In this document: one piece after another, positions 1 to 8,903 of the stretch | Numbering within the stretch: position 1 is the stretch's first letter | How the letters are laid out: every line of letters begins with the position of its first letter | NCBI GenBank assembly: GCA_902168205.1 | Contig: CABHOK010000002.1 | Span: 794,441-858,440 of the forward strand | Reading direction: 5' to 3' | Source: an uncultured Chitinophaga sp. | GTDB taxonomy: Bacteria > Bacteroidota > Bacteroidia > Cytophagales > Cyclobacteriaceae | DNA: 64,000 bases | Made by a program: the position numbers and the translations under genes | The notes under the pieces: generated by a model | Told to the model about the DNA's origin: nothing | Database searches by the model: none | What the model saw: only the letters and a program-made list of their open reading frames with translations

Positions 1-2459
1 TCTCCAACAGCGGAGGCGTTAACGAAGTGAGTCCGCTGTCGACTATAAATCCGAGCGATATTGAATCGGTAGAAGTATTGAAAGATGCATCGGCCACGGC
101 TATATATGGATCGCGTGGTGCGAATGGTGTTGTGCTCATTACCACCAAGCGCGGTCAAAGCGGATCTACGCGTGTTATGTACGATGGTTACTACGGAGTG
201 CAGGAAGTAACGAAGACAATTGATGTGCTGAGTGCATCCGAGTTTGCACAGCTTGAAAACGAAATATATAAGAGTGCTATATATGCTGATCCGGCTGCGG
301 AAGGGCAAGGCGTAAATTACCAGGACCTCATTTTCCGCAAGGCACCTATTCAGAATCACCAGCTTTCGATCAGCGGTGGAAATGATAAAACACAACTCGC
401 GCTATCTACCAATTACTTCAACCAGGATGGTATTATCATCAACTCAAACTTTACGCGCTACTCGTTGCGATTGAATCTCGATCACCGCATCAGTGATCGT
501 ATAAAATTCGGAACCAGTATACTGGGCAGTTACTCCATTAACAAAGGTATCACTACAGGTTCTACTGATATAGATGCAGGTGCAATTCTTAACAGCATTG
601 TCGGTGCAGCTATAGGAGCACCACCAACCCTGCAACCGTATCGTGCAGACGGAACGATATATCCGTTCGGAGAGCAGCGCGATGGACGTTACCGCGAAGT
701 AACCAACCCGTTGGGACTTGCAGAAATATTGAATCGCACAGCCGTGAAACGCACCCTGGTAAATCTATACGGTGAAGCCAAGCTACTGGAAGGACTGACG
801 TATCGCGCTTCCTTTAACGTTGACTTGCAAAGTAACCTGAACGATTATTACTCGCCACTCTATATCATTTCTAAAAATGACTTGAATGCCAATTCAGGTA
901 CAGCGTCCAAAATGAATTCGAATAATACGGTATTGCTGCATGAAAGTATACTAACATACTTGAAGACATTCTCAGAACAGCATTCATTGAAATTCACAGG
1001 TGTATTTGCTACACAAAGCAACCTGTATAACATGAACCGCATCAACGCCAATGGTTTCCCGAATGATGCTACCAAAAACGAAGCGTTGCAATTGGCGGCC
1101 AACCGTACCGTTAGCAGCAGCCGCTCTTCCGAACGTCTGGACTCTTATATGGGACGTGTGAATTATGGTTTTAAAGACAAGTACTTCGTAGACTTCACAG
1201 CACGGGTTGATGGTTCAAGTAAATTCGGTGCGAATCATAAATATGGTTTCTTCCCGGCCGTAGCAGCCGGATGGCGCATCATTGAAGAGAGCTTCATGCA
1301 GAAGGTGAGCGTGTTCAGTGATCTGAAACTCCGCGGTAGCTATGGATTAACAGGTAACTCAGGAGCACTCAGCGCGTACCAATCACTGGCGACAGTTTCT
1401 TCATCTGGCAGCGATTATCAATTTGATCACGTATATACTACCGGTATAAATCCGGATCGTATTGCCAACCCCGATCTGCGGTGGGAGAAATCAACACAGC
1501 TTAACATTGGTCTTGATATAAGTGTGCTGGAGAACCGACTGAATTTCACAGCCGATGTTTATAAGAAGAATACCAAAGACCTGCTCTATGTAAAATCCCT
1601 GCCATTGTCGTCCGGGTATAGCAGTATTACCGGTAACTATGCAGAGCTTGAAAATAAAGGATTGGAACTGGCCGTGAATGCCCGCGTACTGGACGCTGCC
1701 GTGCAATGGAACGTATCGGCCAATGCTACATTCAACCGGAACAAAGTACTCGACCTCGATGGCGGAACAACAACGGAACGTTTCGTTACCAACTACACCA
1801 TTCTGCGCGTAGGCTCTCCGTTGGGATTGTTTAAAACGTACCTGTATGATGGCGTATACCAGACAGGCGAAGCATTTCTGCCAGGATCAGACGGACGCAC
1901 CGGTGGTCCGAAAGTAAAAGACTTCAGTGGCGATGGTACCATTACCGCTGCCGACCAGGTATTAACAGGTAATCCAAATCCTGATTTCATTTTCGGGTTC
2001 TCGTCCAACCTGCGCTATAAGAATTTTGACTTCAGCATTTTTCTCTCCGGTAGTTATGGTAATGATATCTATAACCTGAGCCGCTATTCATTCGAGAATC
2101 CGTTGGGACAGCGCAATCTGTTAAAGGAAACAGCCAACCATTGGACAGCCGATAATCCGAACAACGAATATGTAGGTGGTTACCCCGGTGGACGTTTGCC
2201 GATCAGCGATCGCTTTGTAGAAGATGGTTCATACCTGCGCTGCAAGAATATATCGCTTGGCTATACATTGCCCGAGATCAAAGGCATCAACCGTGCAAGA
2301 ATATATATCAGTGCCAACAACCTGTTCACCGTTACCAACTATAGCGGTTTCGATCCGGAAGTAAACTCCTTCGGAGGATCCAATACGGCCATCGGTGTGG
2401 ACAACCTGGTATATCCCGCAGCTAAAACATTTCTGGGTGGTGTTCAGATTACTTTCTAG
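1..2459 (+). CDS. susC: SusC/RagA-type TonB-dependent receptor, 5' end missing
   Basis: Outer-membrane beta-barrel that imports oligosaccharides with SusD and TonB energy. The reading frame is open from base 3, upstream of the first possible start (GTG at 27), so the signal peptide, carboxypeptidase-like domain and start of the plug lie outside the window. The visible N-terminus is the end of the plug, with the family hallmark [20 protein letters not shown] followed by GVVLITTK. The remainder is a long barrel rich in alternating aromatic and polar residues. It ends in ...GGVQITF, and a terminal Phe is normal for outer-membrane barrels. The SusD gene follows 29 bp downstream on the same strand. 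Family assignment is secure; the glycan is not determined by the sequence. Confidence 0.96.
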   Translation, partial: SNSGGVNEVSPLSTINPSDIESVEVLKDASATAIYGSRGANGVVLITTKRGQSGSTRVMYDGYYGVQEVTKTIDVLSASEFAQLENEIYKSAIYADPAAEGQGVNYQDLIFRKAPIQNHQLSISGGNDKTQLALSTNYFNQDGIIINSNFTRYSLRLNLDHRISDRIKFGTSILGSYSINKGITTGSTDIDAGAILNSIVGAAIGAPPTLQPYRADGTIYPFGEQRDGRYREVTNPLGLAEILNRTAVKRTLVNLYGEAKLLEGLTYRASFNVDLQSNLNDYYSPLYIISKNDLNANSGTASKMNSNNTVLLHESILTYLKTFSEQHSLKFTGVFATQSNLYNMNRINANGFPNDATKNEALQLAANRTVSSSRSSERLDSYMGRVNYGFKDKYFVDFTARVDGSSKFGANHKYGFFPAVAAGWRIIEESFMQKVSVFSDLKLRGSYGLTGNSGALSAYQSLATVSSSGSDYQFDHVYTTGINPDRIANPDLRWEKSTQLNIGLDISVLENRLNFTADVYKKNTKDLLYVKSLPLSSGYSSITGNYAELENKGLELAVNARVLDAAVQWNVSANATFNRNKVLDLDGGTTTERFVTNYTILRVGSPLGLFKTYLYDGVYQTGEAFLPGSDGRTGGPKVKDFSGDGTITAADQVLTGNPNPDFIFGFSSNLRYKNFDFSIFLSGSYGNDIYNLSRYSFENPLGQRNLLKETANHWTADNPNNEYVGGYPGGRLPISDRFVEDGSYLRCKNISLGYTLPEIKGINRARIYISANNLFTVTNYSGFDPEVNSFGGSNTAIGVDNLVYPAAKTFLGGVQITF

Positions 2460-2488
2460 GCAGGACTATCTATCATAATCGAACGAAC

Positions 2489-3973
2489 ATGAAAAAAAAC
2501 ATTTATACTCCCATCATCGTTCTGCTTGCTACACTTACTTCCTGCGAGCTTAACGAAACTGTATACTCTTCGATCTTTACAGAGAACTTCTATAAAACTG
2601 CTCAGGATGCTGAAGCCGCCATGACTGCGGCTTACGATCCGATTGGTGATATGTATAGCGGCCCGGCAGCCGTACTCATATCCGATTTCAGTGCCGATCA
2701 AACCTATCCGCGTGCCGTGGTGGGCAGAAATACATTGACATTGTTCTCGTACGATGCAAACTATACAACGCAGAAAAGTTTCAGCAGAACATTTGAATCG
2801 CCTCAACAGGTTTGGTCATCCAGCTATGATGGCATTGAAAAAGCAAACTGGATCATTGCGAAAGTTCCGGCCACCACGATGGATGAGACACGCAAAAGTC
2901 AGATATTGGGAGAAGCTTACTTCCTCCGCGCGTTTTACCACTGGATGCTTACCAAGAATTTTGGTGATGTGATTGTGAAGACAGAACCGAGCACGACTGA
3001 GAAAGAAGCATACGCTGAAAAGAAAACGCAGGCCGAAGTATACGAACAGATCTATGCTGATCTCGACCAGGCACTGGCCACATCATTGCCTTCGTATCCG
3101 AATGTTACCAAGGGCAGACCTTCAAAAGAGGTAGCCTCTGCGTTGTATGCCAAGGCTGCCTTATACAACGGTGATTGGGACATTGCTCTTCAAAAGGCGA
3201 AAGACGTGATCACGTCCGGTAAATATACTTTGATGGAGGATGTGCGCGATGTATACAGACCGGAAAAGGAAGATATAGCACGTGCCGAAAACATGTGGGC
3301 GTTTGAAGCGGAGACAACTACACCCGGGCGGTCACACCAGTTGCTGGGACTCTACGGCCCTCCCGGAAGTGCTGCTCCGGCCTATGGTAAAACTACATTT
3401 GGTTCACTCTTCGCGTACCAGGCTTTCTTTAATTCTTTTGATCCGTTGGATGAACGAAGACTTCTGCTGGACACAACCTATGTTGATAAGACTGGCAAGA
3501 CCGTGCCACAGAAAAGTGTAACACCCATAACACAAAAAGCTGTGCTTGTGAAAAAATACCAGGAAGCCAATAATGTAGGCAGTAACACTTCGTGCAACAT
3601 TGCTATTTTTCGTCTTGCTGATATATACCTGATTGCAGCCGAAGCCGAGGCACGGGTTAACGGAGCAACCACCGATGCTTATGATTTTATACAGGCTGTA
3701 CGCGATCGTGCCGGACTCGATGATCTGCCATCGGGGTTAACGCAAGATCAATTCATTGAAGCAGTGTTACAGGAACGGTCGTGGGAACTCTTCGGAGAAG
3801 GCGACCGCTGGTATGATCTTACACGCACGGATAAATTTCTGACGGTGATACCGACTGCTGTGAATGATGTATTCCCAACCAGACCGGTACAAGCGAAAAA
3901 TAAATACTTCCCGATTCCGCAGGACGAGATCAATGCGAATCCACTCATTCAACAGAATGATCCCTGGAAATAG
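2489..3973 (+). CDS. susD: SusD/RagB-type glycan-binding lipoprotein
   Basis: Surface lipoprotein that caps the SusC barrel and binds the glycan. The signal sequence ends in a lipobox, LTSC, giving a lipidated Cys19. Typical SusD elements follow: EAYFLRAFYHWMLTKNFGDV near residue 150, LYAKAALYNGDW (a TPR helix), RLADIYLIAAEAEARV near 375, and the C-terminal WELFGEGDRWYDL near 430. The length of 494 aa is normal. It sits directly after susC and before a run of secreted esterase and glycosidase genes, which defines a polysaccharide utilisation locus. I see no truncation. Confidence 0.96.
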   Translation: MKKNIYTPIIVLLATLTSCELNETVYSSIFTENFYKTAQDAEAAMTAAYDPIGDMYSGPAAVLISDFSADQTYPRAVVGRNTLTLFSYDANYTTQKSFSRTFESPQQVWSSSYDGIEKANWIIAKVPATTMDETRKSQILGEAYFLRAFYHWMLTKNFGDVIVKTEPSTTEKEAYAEKKTQAEVYEQIYADLDQALATSLPSYPNVTKGRPSKEVASALYAKAALYNGDWDIALQKAKDVITSGKYTLMEDVRDVYRPEKEDIARAENMWAFEAETTTPGRSHQLLGLYGPPGSAAPAYGKTTFGSLFAYQAFFNSFDPLDERRLLLDTTYVDKTGKTVPQKSVTPITQKAVLVKKYQEANNVGSNTSCNIAIFRLADIYLIAAEAEARVNGATTDAYDFIQAVRDRAGLDDLPSGLTQDQFIEAVLQERSWELFGEGDRWYDLTRTDKFLTVIPTAVNDVFPTRPVQAKNKYFPIPQDEINANPLIQQNDPWK

Positions 3974-3997
3974 TTTGACATATATAGGTTGATATAA

Positions 3998-4885
3998 ATG
4001 AAGCAGCAAGGTAAAGGCATGGTAACAGGAAATATAGTAGGGATGGCTGAACGTTCAGGCTTCCTGCTTACCATGTTGCTGCTTATTGTCATGGTTACAC
4101 AAGCGCAACACCAACAACTGTTTTTAATTGCCGGGCAGAGTAACGCAGTAGGGCAGGGCGATGCAAATACATCCATACGATGTAAGCCCGGCACCGCGTA
4201 TGAGTACAGTGTAACAGCAGATTCTCTTTTCTCGCTGCAAGACCCCACCGGTTATAGCGAACTGAACTTTGAAAGAGCGCGAACCGGAAGTATAGTACCT
4301 GCCTTCGCCTCGGTATATAATCAACTTACGGGAAGTAAAGTTATTATTATATCCGCAGCACGTGGAGGGAGTTCCTGTCATGCGAAAGCAGAGCTCGAGA
4401 ATTATGGGACATGGTCAGCTACCGGTAGATTACCCTTGTTCAACGGAACGCTCGAAAAAGTGCAAGGTGCATGTAAAAAGACAAAGCTTCCGTTAAGCGG
4501 AATAATCTGGTTGCAGGGTGAGCGCGATGCCAACGCGATCAATACGCAGCAACTTACACCGGAGGAGTATAAGCAGGCACTACAGGATGTGATTATACGG
4601 TTCAGAAAAGCATTGTCCTGGCAAGTACCTTTCTATATTGTGCTGACAGGCTATTATAAAGATCACGCCAATTATGGTTTTGATTGCGTGCGTGCTCAGC
4701 AGGAACGAGTAGCTACTGAAATTCCAGACACTTATATAGTATACCGTGATACCAACGTATTTATAGAAAAGGGATGGATGAAAGATGCAATCCACTATAA
4801 CCAGGAAGGACTGAACGCGATCGGCAGTGCCATTGCCACGGTAATCAGTAAACAAGTAGACAAACAGATTAAGTATAACAAATGA
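3998..4885 (+). CDS. secreted SGNH-type carbohydrate esterase (CE6/SASA-like)
   Basis: Predicted deacetylase of acetylated polysaccharide. A hydrophobic signal peptide (LLTMLLLIVMVTQAQ) precedes the mature start. The block-I motif LIAGQSNAVGQG carries the nucleophile Ser. WLQGERDAN is the second conserved block, and KDAIHYNQEG near the C-terminus supplies the Asp and His of the triad. The length of 295 aa is typical of single-domain CE6-like esterases. The start at 3998 gives a rather long positively charged N-region; an in-frame ATG at 4019 is an alternative. The stop codon overlaps the start of the next gene (ATGA), so the two are translationally coupled. Exact substrate is inferred only. 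Confidence 0.85.
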   Translation: MKQQGKGMVTGNIVGMAERSGFLLTMLLLIVMVTQAQHQQLFLIAGQSNAVGQGDANTSIRCKPGTAYEYSVTADSLFSLQDPTGYSELNFERARTGSIVPAFASVYNQLTGSKVIIISAARGGSSCHAKAELENYGTWSATGRLPLFNGTLEKVQGACKKTKLPLSGIIWLQGERDANAINTQQLTPEEYKQALQDVIIRFRKALSWQVPFYIVLTGYYKDHANYGFDCVRAQQERVATEIPDTYIVYRDTNVFIEKGWMKDAIHYNQEGLNAIGSAIATVISKQVDKQIKYNK

Positions 4886-6900
4886 TGAGATTGAGGATAT
4901 ATAGTTTAGTAGCAGGTATCGTGTGGTGGTTCAATGCAAGTACCACGTTAGGGCAAGGTATAGTACGCGAAACACCACTACACGGTGAATGGTCTTTTGC
5001 GCTGGATCCGGTAGATATAGGGGAGAAGCACAAGTGGTTTGCTGCCGACTTCAAACCGAGCCGGTGGGATAAAGTTACCGTGCCGCATTGCTATACCATC
5101 GACAAGCGTTATCACTATTATACCGGTACCGCATGGTATAATAAAAAGATCAGTAAGGTAGATGTGCCGGAAGGTTATCGCGCTTTCATTCGGTTTGAAG
5201 CTGTCTTCTATAAGGCACACCTTTGGCTCAATGGCAATAGCGTAGGTGAGCACGAGGGCGGATATACTCCGTTCGAATTTGATATCACCGAATTACTCGC
5301 CAATGAAAATATTTTTGCACTGCGTGTAAACAATGCGTGGGACACAACAACTATACCGGGGGCCAAGACAAGGCCTGATCCTGAATCTACCAGTACAGGT
5401 CAACTATTCCCGTGGATCAACTATGGCGGTATAAATCGTGTGGTCAAATTGATTATACGGCCCGCGGCTTATCAACAGAACGTACGTATTGTTGCTACAC
5501 CTGATCTCGTGAAGAAAACAGCCTCTGTTAAACTCGATATATACCTTCACAACGCAGCGTCAAAAAATATAGCGAAGGGTGAAGTAAAGGTTAATATCTA
5601 TCAGGAAGGTAAACGTATTCCTGCCAAGTTTAAAGTTGCAGGCCAGGACGTGGCAGGTGGAGCAAAGGGTGTCATTACGCTGGATGGTACACTCGCGGCA
5701 AAAGATGTAAAGCTGTGGAACCAGGATGAACCGAATATATACCAGGCAGAATCCATTGTTGGAAACGACACCGTTCGCACAACATTCGGTATACGCAAAG
5801 TCGAAATCAAAGGTACCAGTCTGTTGCTCAACGGAGAGCCTATCCGCATGGGAGGTTGTAATCGTCCGCTGGATTTTCCCGGACATGGTTCGATGGATCC
5901 CGAGGCTGTTCTGGAGAAAGATCTTACACTCATCAAGAACGGAAGCATGGAGCTGTCACGCATCAGTCACTATCCCGTGTCTCCCGCTTTACTTGACTGG
6001 GCCGATCGTCATGGACTGCTGATCATTGGTGAAGCTGGTAACTGGCAAATGACTCCGCAGCAGATGTCTGACCCGACAATGCGAAAAAAATTCCAGGCAC
6101 AGATGCGTGAGATGGTAGAGCGCGATTGGAATCATCCTTCTGTTATCGCGTGGAGCGTTGGAAATGAATACCCTTCAAATACCGATGCAGGTAAAGCATG
6201 GACAAAAGATATGTATGCCTATACCAAGTCCATTGACCCTACACGCCTCGTTACGTTCGCCAGCATGTTTGTCTTCCGCGACATCATTAAGAAACCGGAG
6301 GACGAAGCATCGCAGTATGTAGATTTTGTAAGCGCCAATATATATGGTGGACACCTCAAGCTCTTGCAGCATGTGCATGAACTATATCCGGACAAACCGA
6401 TATATATAAGTGAATTTGGTTTGCGAACAGACGGTGTAAAAAGCGAAGAGGAGCGTGTAGAGCATTTGAAAAAAGCCGTTGAAGATTTCAGGAAGTGTGA
6501 TTACCTGATCGGTGCATCCGTCTGGACATTCAATGACTACGAGAGTTCCTTTCCGGGCACAAATGCCAATGGCTATCGTCCGTGGGGGCTTGTTTCTCCC
6601 GAGCGCGAATTGCGTGGTATGTATCTCACCTGGCAGGAAGAGTTTTCTCCGGCAGTAGTAACTGCGTCTCGTAAGGGTAACAACATCACTGTTCAGGTAA
6701 CGGCACGAAAGGATTTTCCGAGCTATACCTTGCGAAAGTATAAATTGATTGTAAGCGGTAAAGAGTATGGCATCGATATATTAAAACCGGGCGAGCAAAA
6801 GTCATTTGATATACCCGTATCATCTGCAAACGAGGCCGTCATGCTGGAGCTTCAGAAGCCCGGAGGTTTTGTAATTTTTAAGAAGTCCGTAAATCCATAA
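4882..6900 (+). CDS. secreted glycoside hydrolase family 2 (beta-glucuronidase/galactosidase type)
   Basis: Retaining exo-beta-glycosidase. After a signal peptide ending near ...STTLGQG come the three canonical GH2 parts: a jelly-roll sugar-binding domain (about residues 35-200, with AHLWLNGNSVGEHEGGYTPF), an immunoglobulin-like domain (200-310), and a TIM barrel from about 315 (LLLNGEPIRMGGCNR). The catalytic acid/base is Glu429 in WSVGNEYPS, and the nucleophile is Glu511 in YISEFGLRTDG. The length of 672 aa fits the short beta-glucuronidase-like GH2 group rather than LacZ. The gene begins inside the stop codon of the upstream esterase and is followed 4 bp later by a second esterase. Deacetylation followed by exo-cleavage is therefore a plausible joint role. 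Confidence 0.92.
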   Translation: MMRLRIYSLVAGIVWWFNASTTLGQGIVRETPLHGEWSFALDPVDIGEKHKWFAADFKPSRWDKVTVPHCYTIDKRYHYYTGTAWYNKKISKVDVPEGYRAFIRFEAVFYKAHLWLNGNSVGEHEGGYTPFEFDITELLANENIFALRVNNAWDTTTIPGAKTRPDPESTSTGQLFPWINYGGINRVVKLIIRPAAYQQNVRIVATPDLVKKTASVKLDIYLHNAASKNIAKGEVKVNIYQEGKRIPAKFKVAGQDVAGGAKGVITLDGTLAAKDVKLWNQDEPNIYQAESIVGNDTVRTTFGIRKVEIKGTSLLLNGEPIRMGGCNRPLDFPGHGSMDPEAVLEKDLTLIKNGSMELSRISHYPVSPALLDWADRHGLLIIGEAGNWQMTPQQMSDPTMRKKFQAQMREMVERDWNHPSVIAWSVGNEYPSNTDAGKAWTKDMYAYTKSIDPTRLVTFASMFVFRDIIKKPEDEASQYVDFVSANIYGGHLKLLQHVHELYPDKPIYISEFGLRTDGVKSEEERVEHLKKAVEDFRKCDYLIGASVWTFNDYESSFPGTNANGYRPWGLVSPERELRGMYLTWQEEFSPAVVTASRKGNNITVQVTARKDFPSYTLRKYKLIVSGKEYGIDILKPGEQKSFDIPVSSANEAVMLELQKPGGFVIFKKSVNP

Positions 6901-6904
6901 GAAG

Positions 6905-8902
6905 ATGCTCAGGATAATCGTCATATTATCTTTTCTGATCATCGTTACAACGGGTGGTACATACGCACAGCGCATTACCATGCCTGCATTCTTCAGCAGC
7001 AACATGGTAGTGCAGCGACAGAAGCCTGTTGCATTCTGGGGATCAGCACCGGCAAAAACCTCCTTCGCGGTGACGTTCAACGGCAGGAAGCAAAAAGTAA
7101 AAGCTGATGCCAATGGACAATGGCGCGTGCTATATCCGGCCATGGAAGCGGGCGGGCCCTATACATTTACGGTACATGCCGATAGTTCATTTACATTTAC
7201 AAATATACTCCTGGGAGATGTGTGGATATGCTCCGGACAATCAAATATGGAATGGCCGATGCTGAAGACATTCAATGCATCGTATGAGTTACGCCATGCG
7301 AGCTATCCGGAGATACGTTCGTTTACAGTGGAGAGAAACGTAGCGTCTTCACCGTTGCATGACACTGCACCGGCTTCGTGGCAGGTATGCACGCCACAGC
7401 AAGCAGCAGCATTTACAGCCGTAGGATACTTTTTTGCCCGGGAGTTATACCAGCAATTAAATGTACCGATCGGTATAATTCATAGCTCCTGGGGAGGTAC
7501 CTCCATCGAGGCGTGGACAAGCGGTGACGCTTTGTCCAAACACCCGGACTTTCGTGGCAAGGTAGATACCTTCCGCCTGGCCGTGAAGCAGCAACGATCT
7601 GTAGAAACGCTTGAAAAGAGAAACACACAAGTAAATACACAATATTGGCAAGACCTGCAAAAACGTGATCGTGGCTTTACCGAGGCCTGGTATAGTATAA
7701 AAGATGCCGATAGTCAATGGACAGAATTCATAGCTCCCGATTTCGGAGGAGATCATGTATTTGTTCATTACTCCGGATCGATCTGGCTTCGAAAGACTTT
7801 CCGGCTTACGAAAGATATAGCCTCGCGCGACCTCGTGCTGAATCTCGAAACGCTAAATGATTATGATATAACATACTGCAACGGCATCGAGATCGGAAGA
7901 AATATTACGTGGGCACCGGCACGAAGAATATATATAGTGCCGAAGGTGATTTTAAAGCCGGGTGAAAATACGATTGTGATGCGTCTCGATCATCAGCCGG
8001 GTAACGGTCTTTTCCGCACACATGATCCTGCTGATCTGAGGTTGTATGAATTGATCCAGTCGGATGATGCGATAGCCATACCGTTGGAAGGCGCGTGGGC
8101 GTACAGATTCGGATTGCCTTTAAAAGAATATCCTGCCAAGCCAGTACTGTCTCCGGTAGCATCACAGGTAAGTGTACTCTACAACGGAATGATCGCACCG
8201 TTTACCGGCCTTGGTATAAAAGGGTTTACCTGGTATCAGGGCGAGAGCAATGCAGGACGAGCCTACCAATACAGGAGTTTATTACCGCTGATGATAACGG
8301 ACTGGCGCGCGAAGTTTCAGCAAGGCGATGTTCCTTTCCTCATTGTGCAAACATCCGCGCATGGTAAACTTACCGAGCAACCTGTTGACAACACGTGGGC
8401 AGAGTTACGCGAGGCACAGGCTATGGCACTGACACTTCCCAATACAGCAATGGCGGTTAGCCATGACGTTGGCGACCCGTATGATGTACACCCTACACAA
8501 AAGCAGGTTGTTGGAAAACGGTTAGCACTGGAAGCGTTGAAAGTTGCCTACGGAAGAAGCGATCTATATACTTCGCCACGCTATCAATCCTGCGAAATAA
8601 AGGGAGACACAGTCATTATATACTTTACCAACACCAACGGTTTACAGGTTCGTGGTACGCAGTTGAAAGGATTTTCCATCGCGGGTACTGGTCAAAAATT
8701 TGTATGGGCTGATGCCGTTATTCGTGGTGATAACACAGTATATGTATATAGTAAAGAAGTACAAGATCCCGTGGCCGTTCGTTACGGCTGGGCAGGCAGT
8801 CCGGTGGAAAGCAACGGAGCTAACTTATATAGTATAGATGGATTTCCGGCAATGTCCTTTCGAACGGATGTGTGGGATGGTATAACGTTAAATAAAAAAT
8901 AG
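6905..8902 (+). CDS. sialate O-acetylesterase-like enzyme (SASA family), secreted
   Basis: Large SGNH-fold carbohydrate acetylesterase. It has a signal peptide (LSFLIIVTTGGTYAQ) and then the block GDVWICSGQSNMEWPM with the nucleophile Ser113. An inserted beta-sandwich spans about residues 255-390 (LETLNDYDITYCNG). The second half of the active site, GFTWYQGESNAGRAYQYRSL, follows, and the C-terminal GDPYDVHPTQKQ supplies Asp and His. The length of 665 aa with the inserted domain matches SASA proteins common in Bacteroidota polysaccharide loci; many of these act on acetylated xylan or pectin rather than sialic acid. The spacing is 4 bp from the GH2 gene and 1 bp to the next gene. Confidence 0.9.
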   Translation: MLRIIVILSFLIIVTTGGTYAQRITMPAFFSSNMVVQRQKPVAFWGSAPAKTSFAVTFNGRKQKVKADANGQWRVLYPAMEAGGPYTFTVHADSSFTFTNILLGDVWICSGQSNMEWPMLKTFNASYELRHASYPEIRSFTVERNVASSPLHDTAPASWQVCTPQQAAAFTAVGYFFARELYQQLNVPIGIIHSSWGGTSIEAWTSGDALSKHPDFRGKVDTFRLAVKQQRSVETLEKRNTQVNTQYWQDLQKRDRGFTEAWYSIKDADSQWTEFIAPDFGGDHVFVHYSGSIWLRKTFRLTKDIASRDLVLNLETLNDYDITYCNGIEIGRNITWAPARRIYIVPKVILKPGENTIVMRLDHQPGNGLFRTHDPADLRLYELIQSDDAIAIPLEGAWAYRFGLPLKEYPAKPVLSPVASQVSVLYNGMIAPFTGLGIKGFTWYQGESNAGRAYQYRSLLPLMITDWRAKFQQGDVPFLIVQTSAHGKLTEQPVDNTWAELREAQAMALTLPNTAMAVSHDVGDPYDVHPTQKQVVGKRLALEALKVAYGRSDLYTSPRYQSCEIKGDTVIIYFTNTNGLQVRGTQLKGFSIAGTGQKFVWADAVIRGDNTVYVYSKEVQDPVAVRYGWAGSPVESNGANLYSIDGFPAMSFRTDVWDGITLNKK

Positions 8903-8903
8903 A

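Noticed and set aside
6905..8902. Sialic-acid-specific function of the SASA protein
   Set aside because: No sialidase, sialic-acid lyase or sialic-acid transporter genes accompany it; neighbours point to plant-type glycans, so only family level is claimed.
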